A DNA stretch of 64,000 bases from Tricholoma matsutake (Eukaryota; Basidiomycota; Agaricomycetes; Agaricales; Tricholomataceae), in contig AP026546.1 of NCBI GenBank assembly GCA_026075535.2, positions 6,510,001 to 6,574,000 of the forward strand, in the 5' to 3' direction. The notes below the pieces were generated by a model. That model made no database searches and was not told the origin of the DNA. It worked only from the letters and a program-made list of their open reading frames with translations. This document shows positions 59,390 to 64,000 of the stretch, one piece after another (positions within the stretch are counted from its first letter, which is position 1; each line of letters opens with the position of its first letter). Position numbers and translations under genes: made by a program.

Positions 59390-59627
59390 TCCTTACCGAG
59401 ACATGGTGATAACAGTACGAATGGACCGCGTTATTTTCGTTGCCTCTAGAAAACTGTTTCGTATATTTGCAGGCTCGACATACATTGCAGCAGCGGGGCA
59501 CCTTCTAAATGGGAGGTAAGCATGAGATGCTGCAGAACGTGGTGTGTTGGCTTCGAACTAGTAATATTGCCACCACTCACGAAAGTCGACGATAAATTTT
59601 TCATTTCTGGAAATGTCAACAATCCAC

Positions 59628-60167
59628 TCATTTGCTATCCACTGTCTCCGATTTACTCCTCTGTATAAGGCCCAGCCCCACGACAGCACCGCTTGCCAAC
59701 ACATCGGCAGCCTTCTGTCCTTCTTTGGCGCTGGCTTCAGCCTTGCGGATGAATTCGTCTTGAACGGCCTTCGCACGGGAAATCTAGGGTTTATAAGTAC
59801 GAGAAAGTAATGTATCAGTCAACAAGACGGTAGAAATGGATCAAGGGCACGCACCTCTTTGGGTCGATGCAAGCACTCTAGGTAATCCTCTGATTGGGGT
59901 CTGCACTCCACTGGTTCATCAGCTTGTGCATAACACTGTGTGATAGAGCGTGTAAGAAAGTATTCGTATAAGGAAGCTGGCAGTGCACCTTCTGGAACTC
60001 CTGCCAATATGTGAAGCATCGTGAACGTCCTAGAATTTCCGAGAATAAGTGTCCGGCTTCTGAATTGTTTGCATGGCTAGCAAACCTCCGCCGTAGCTGA
60101 ATCCGGACTATAATATTTTGAAAACACGGTCATGAAGAAGGAAAGGACTGAAAAAACGTACAGCCAT
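59628..60167 (-). CDS. NADH dehydrogenase (complex I) 15-kDa subunit, NDUFS5-like
   Basis: Five exons (60167-60162, 60107-60086, 60029-59989, 59935-59855, 59783-59628) give 101 aa. The twin CX9C pattern CFTYWQEFQKC and CRPQSEDYLEC is diagnostic of the CHCH fold, imported through Mia40 into the mitochondrial intermembrane space. YAQADEPVECRP and ECLHRPKE match NDUFS5, an accessory subunit needed for complex I assembly. The first exon contributes only ATG GCT, which was located because MASGFSYGGG is the family start. It is divergent from GET5, with 90 bp between start codons. Confidence 0.92.
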
Positions 60168-60257
60168 GGTTTATTTGAACGTTGGGAACTAGTCGTATAC
60201 ATCACATGCGTGACTGTCACATCTCTTCAAGGACCGTACACTGATACAGTTGGCGGC
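60168..60257. promoter_or_regulatory. 90-bp bidirectional promoter, NDUFS5 / GET5
   Basis: Only 90 bp separate the two divergent start codons, so core promoters and 5' UTRs must overlap or be very short. No TATA box is evident. Confidence 0.6.
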
Positions 60258-61380
60258 ATGGACCAAGCAGAGCAGGCGTTTGTGAAAACGTTTCTCAATA
60301 CTCTTTCGAGCCAACCTGTAACCTATGCAGACGAATATCAACAGTCTCCCGAACTTTCGTTGAGGAAAGTGCCAGTGCTTCCGGTGAGCTGATTACAATC
60401 ATGTCGATGAACTAACAATTAGTGATTATCTCGTGGCTCAGATTCAACTCCCTCCACCTCCTGAACGGAAGAAGGCACAAGCAACATCTTCATCTTCAGG
60501 TACGTTATGTTTTGACAACTGGTCTAATCAACGAACTAAAGGAATATAACATAACACAGCCTCTATTTCCATTGTTTTTAAATCCTCCAAGCCGCCAGCA
60601 TCTTATACCATCTCAGTTCAGCCAACTGATACTATTTTGGACGTCAAGGCTCAACTTGCATCACAATCTTCCGCCCCACCAGCTTATGCTCAGCGTCTCC
60701 TGTTGAAAGGAAAGGCCCTTGCCGACGGGAAACTGTTGAAAGAATACGCTGTTAAAGACAGAGACACCGTCAATCTGATGATCAAGCCTGGATTCGATTG
60801 GGATCCATCAAAAACCTCACCATCAGCCCCCTTTCCCTCAACCCCCTTTCCCTCTACCCCTTTCCCCTCATCTCCTACTATGCTTTCTCCGGACAAGAAA
60901 TCTAGTTCGTCGCTCGACGCCAAGACCCCTCCTAAACCTACGAGACACCAGCGCGTGCCATCCTTGGTCCTCTCTCCTTCTCCATCGACCGAGACGCCTG
61001 GCCATGTAGAAAAGGATATCGTTTTGACGCTTGACAGTAGCGCCATTCCGAGCTCGGCATCAACAGAATCATTATCATCCTATAGCGTCACTGTTTCGCA
61101 ACCTGAGTTCTGGGGACGTCTGTACACATTTTTGAAGTAAGTGATTTCCCTAATCTCCTTCAGCCACGTTTTGCATTTGTGGACAATCCTGGTTTTCTAT
61201 TCTCCACCTAAACGGATGAACCAGCGCTTAACATATCAGCACAGATCTGAATTCATCATGGAGGCTGATGTACTCACTGCGTTTGAAGATTTTCTTCGCG
61301 CCAGCAAAGGTTCACTCACAGCCAGTCAAATCGCCAAGATACGCGATCAGGTCGGGGTTGTCGGCATGGCTGGGACATAA
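60258..61380 (+). CDS. Get5-like ubiquitin-like protein of the tail-anchored protein pathway
   Basis: Four exons (60258-60383, 60442-60499, 60560-61136, 61245-61380) give 298 aa. The N-terminal helix (EQAFVKTFLNTLSSQPVTY) fits the Get4-binding segment. A ubiquitin-like domain follows (SISIVFKSSKPPASYTISV, TDTILDVKAQLA, QRLLLKGKALADGKLLKEY, DRDTVNLMIK), then a Ser/Pro linker with three PFPSTP-like repeats and a C-terminal helical part (FEDFLRASKGSLTASQIAKI) suited to homodimerisation. Get5 with Get4 hands tail-anchored proteins from Sgt2 to Get3. The last intron donor (AA|GTAAGT) hides the stop that would otherwise end the frame at 61138. Confidence 0.85.
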
Positions 61381-62957
61381 CACCCATTTTAGAGGTCGTG
61401 TTCTGAATTGTGATGTAGTTTTTCGCTTGTATGCGGGGTCTCTATTTCCTGTGCGTTGATAATTGTCTTTAAAGAGATCTGCCGCGCTTCCGAACTACAC
61501 ACGTTGTACAAATGTACTGACGCTAATGAAAAACAATCACTGTTGCTCTGGTGAGTTGCCTGGGCTGACTGCGCTGTTATCTCGGCTTTCTCTATGTGGT
61601 TTTGGTCCGCAACTTTCGGAGGAAAGTGGCCAGCAAAGTGGAGGTCAATCCCGTATCTGTCACAGGTTCCACAACGGTGTTCCTGCCAAGTCCTGTCAGA
61701 ACGGTTCTTCAGACCACTATACGCCTACATGATTGGCCAGTTGAAATAGATCATTGCATCAGTACGCGTGGTACATCAAGGTCATGTTGATCGAGCGTCC
61801 CTAGGGATTCCAGCATGCGGTGAGAAAGTATTCTGAAGGACTTCTGTGGACCTTAGTCGCACGTCTTGATGGAAGCTTGTCATTGTCATTTTCACTTTAC
61901 AGCTGAATTCGAAATTGCGGGTCTTGAATTCTGGTGATCTCGTACCGTTTTTTACATGTGTTGAAATGCTCTCCAGATCAAAAACTTGACCCCCGCAATG
62001 TGTGTGATTTTTCGGGAGGGGCCTATCGTTTTGAATTCAGCTGTAATAATCACTCAGAAAGCTGGTAAATGGAAAGGCACGGTGTGGTCCCGGGTAGCTG
62101 ACGGCGTCGACGCCCTTACACAATAAGTATAAGGAGTAAGCTATGTACTTGGTGGGCCCAGACTCATATTTTTTTCAATGTGGGGGTATCTCGATTCAGA
62201 CATCCACCAAAGAGTCACACCTCACTCAAGAATCAAGCCTAAATTTTAATCAAGCTCATGCCAGGTGCTCGGAAGCCTTTCAAACTTTGATAAAAGAGTT
62301 ATCCTGAACACTAACGAGGAGGAAACACGGAGGAAAGAATGTACCGGTCGGGCTGTTTTATACTTCCGTGACTAAAGCTCCTGATAAAGGCTGCCGCCAC
62401 CAGCCCGAAGAGTACCGAACAAGTAATTCATTTTTTTTGCTAGAGCAACGCAACCCAAAATTCTCCTAACAATTACCATGTGCTGAAACGCGAAGTTCTG
62501 GAGATTCATTCGCGTTTCGCGGCAAATTTTTTGGTGAGTCGCGACAACTACTTAACTCCATCTGATAAATAAAGTGATGCCCAAAAATTAGTATGCCATA
62601 TGCTCCGCTGATGCTCGCCATTTCACTTGCAAGAGCCTGAAGTTGCGTATTACATAATTATAAAGCCGGCCTTCAGCTTCACCTCCGCGATCCGCTTTTG
62701 GTCGACAGCAATTGATGGGCTGTATGTATGATTATCGATTGACACATTCATATGCTCCCTCAGTCATCTGGCGATGCATGGACCGTCGTTGGTTACCGCA
62801 TTGGTTCAGACTCGGACTCGGAATCTTTCAGAATCTGATCTAAATCTATCGCTCCTATTTCGTCTTGACATGCTAGAAATGCAACAGGGTCTGCGCTTTC
62901 TACGCATACCCCCAGTACCTTTCCACAGGGACCACTTGCGAGGATCTATCTACAGTC
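61381..62957. other. 1.6-kb intergenic region, no gene seen
   Basis: Short frames only, no domains. GAAATTGC/GTTTTGAATTCAGCTG-type words occur in both orientations near 61900-62043, a weak inverted repeat. The end is the presumptive promoter of the OPT gene. Confidence 0.5.
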
Positions 62958-64000
62958 ATGTCCACTGCGACTGAGACTGCAATTCCCGCTTTGAATCGTG
63001 ACCCCGGAGCAAACAGGGAGCAATCACTTCCCAATGAGAAAATCTGGGAGTTATCAGAGGAACATCAGGAAGAGGACGAACGATTCGATGATCAAGACAT
63101 GTTGGTCTAATGCTGTCCACTGAGCTAGCACCTGATACTAACGACACCCTAGCTCCAGACCTTTCCCTATACGACCAGATGACATCCACGAGGACCATCA
63201 ACTTACATTTAGGTCTGTAGCAAGACTCGCATTGACCATATTACTAGACTTAACGTCATTCTAGAGCAGTGTTTGTCGGTTGTGTTCTAGGTGCCATTGG
63301 TAGGTTTGACTACCGTATGATGTTGGTACACTCTCAACCTTGACGTTGTAGTCGGCGCTTCGAACATCTATCTTGGCTTGAAAACAGGTTTTACGTTTGG
63401 CCCTCAATTGTTCGGGGTGTGTAAATACTTTATACTCTCTTCTTCAAGAGTCTTTAACGCTGTTACTTTAGGCCATCTTCGGATTCGCCATCCTTAAACC
63501 GCTCTCCAAAGCAGTTCCCGAATCTGGATTGCTTGGTCGTCTCTTCGGTGGTCCTTTCGGGCCGAAGGAAAACTGTACCGTTCAAAGGTGAATAAATCTT
63601 TGTCATGATAGATATTTTACTTATCGCGGTGGTCAAACGTGATAGTGCGGCAACCGGTAGGTCCTATATGTACACAGTTAGAAAAGAAACCAAATAGTTT
63701 ACAGCATCCGGTGGTCTCGGGATCCTTTTTGTTGGGGCAATCCCGGCAATGTACCGCCTACATCTGCTTTCGGACCTTCCTCAGAAGGACATTGGGAAGC
63801 TGATTGCAATCACCGTTTGCGCGGGCTTCTTTGGTGTCGTTTTTGTTATCCCTCTGCGCAAATATTACATCGTACACCAGAAGCTTACATTCCCTACCCC
63901 CGCCGCGACAGTGAGCATTATTTTTCTATGCATTCCTGTATGCTGACGTCTACAGGCGTACACGATCCGCTCCTTGCACAATGGAAAAACAGGCGCAATT
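62958..64000 (+). CDS. OPT-family oligopeptide transporter, 5' part (cut by window end)
   Basis: Exons 62958-63100, 63153-63212, 63265-63299, 63352-63416, 63472-63587, 63646-63656, 63705-63910 and 63956 onward encode an acidic cytosolic N-terminus. Then come HQLTFRAVFVGCVLGAIVGA, SNIYLGLKTGFTFGPQLFGA, AATASGGLG and YIVHQKLTFPTPAATAYTIR. These are hallmarks of the OPT superfamily, proton-coupled importers of small peptides or metal chelates in the plasma membrane. The YSL-like/fungal branch fits the NIYLGLKTG and LTFPTPAATA motifs. Exon 6 is an 11-nt microexon. The gene continues beyond base 64000. Confidence 0.93.

Overview
The window looks like a chromosome piece from a mushroom-forming basidiomycete (Agaricomycetes). 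Evidence: short (about 50-60 nt) introns in every host gene, a divergent histone H2A/H2B pair with an SQEV-ending H2A, chromodomain Ty3/gypsy elements, Tnp2-type (CACTA) and CxC5/KDZ-type transposase remnants, and fungal housekeeping genes. I see no bacterial-type gene organisation, CRISPR array, rRNA or tRNA. The species cannot be named from the sequence.

Region 1 (1-15713) is a nest of mobile elements. A Ty3/gypsy element (cut by the window start) ends in a 426-bp LTR and sits inside a Ty1/copia element. Then come a LINE ORF1 remnant, low-complexity DNA, a minus-strand truncated copy of the same gypsy family, a second gypsy family split by a 1084-bp hAT-like element carrying a minisatellite, and a CxC5/KDZ-type gene broken by a 528-bp hAT-like element. 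The coding frames are broken almost only by TGA codons where conserved context suggests CGA, a C-to-T (CpG) signature.

Region 2 (17001-24801) is host DNA: H2A and H2B from a shared promoter, mitochondrial ArgJ (arginine synthesis) and an 18-exon acid sphingomyelinase-like gene with a 7-nt exon.

Region 3 (about 26.8-37.1 kb) is a second transposon-rich block: a decayed Tnp2 transposase, an intact three-exon gene of unknown function (28599-30160), unresolved ORFs, a 110-bp tandem repeat, a 660-bp CACTA-like foldback element and a GRF zinc-finger ORF that runs into a hAT-like fragment. 37.1-40.1 kb shows nothing I can name.

Region 4 (40161-64000) is gene-dense host DNA: a two-RRM RNA-binding protein, protoporphyrinogen oxidase, signal peptidase subunit SPC2, a small cysteine-rich secreted protein with a decayed duplicate, a p24 cargo receptor, a galactonate-dehydratase-like enolase-superfamily enzyme, a multi-exon gene of unknown function, a PWI/SR splicing coactivator, a single-pass membrane protein, complex I subunit NDUFS5, Get5, and the start of an OPT oligopeptide transporter that runs off the end. 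Exon models were built by eye from splice signals and frame closure; exon sums divide by three in all the complete spliced models given with exon lists.
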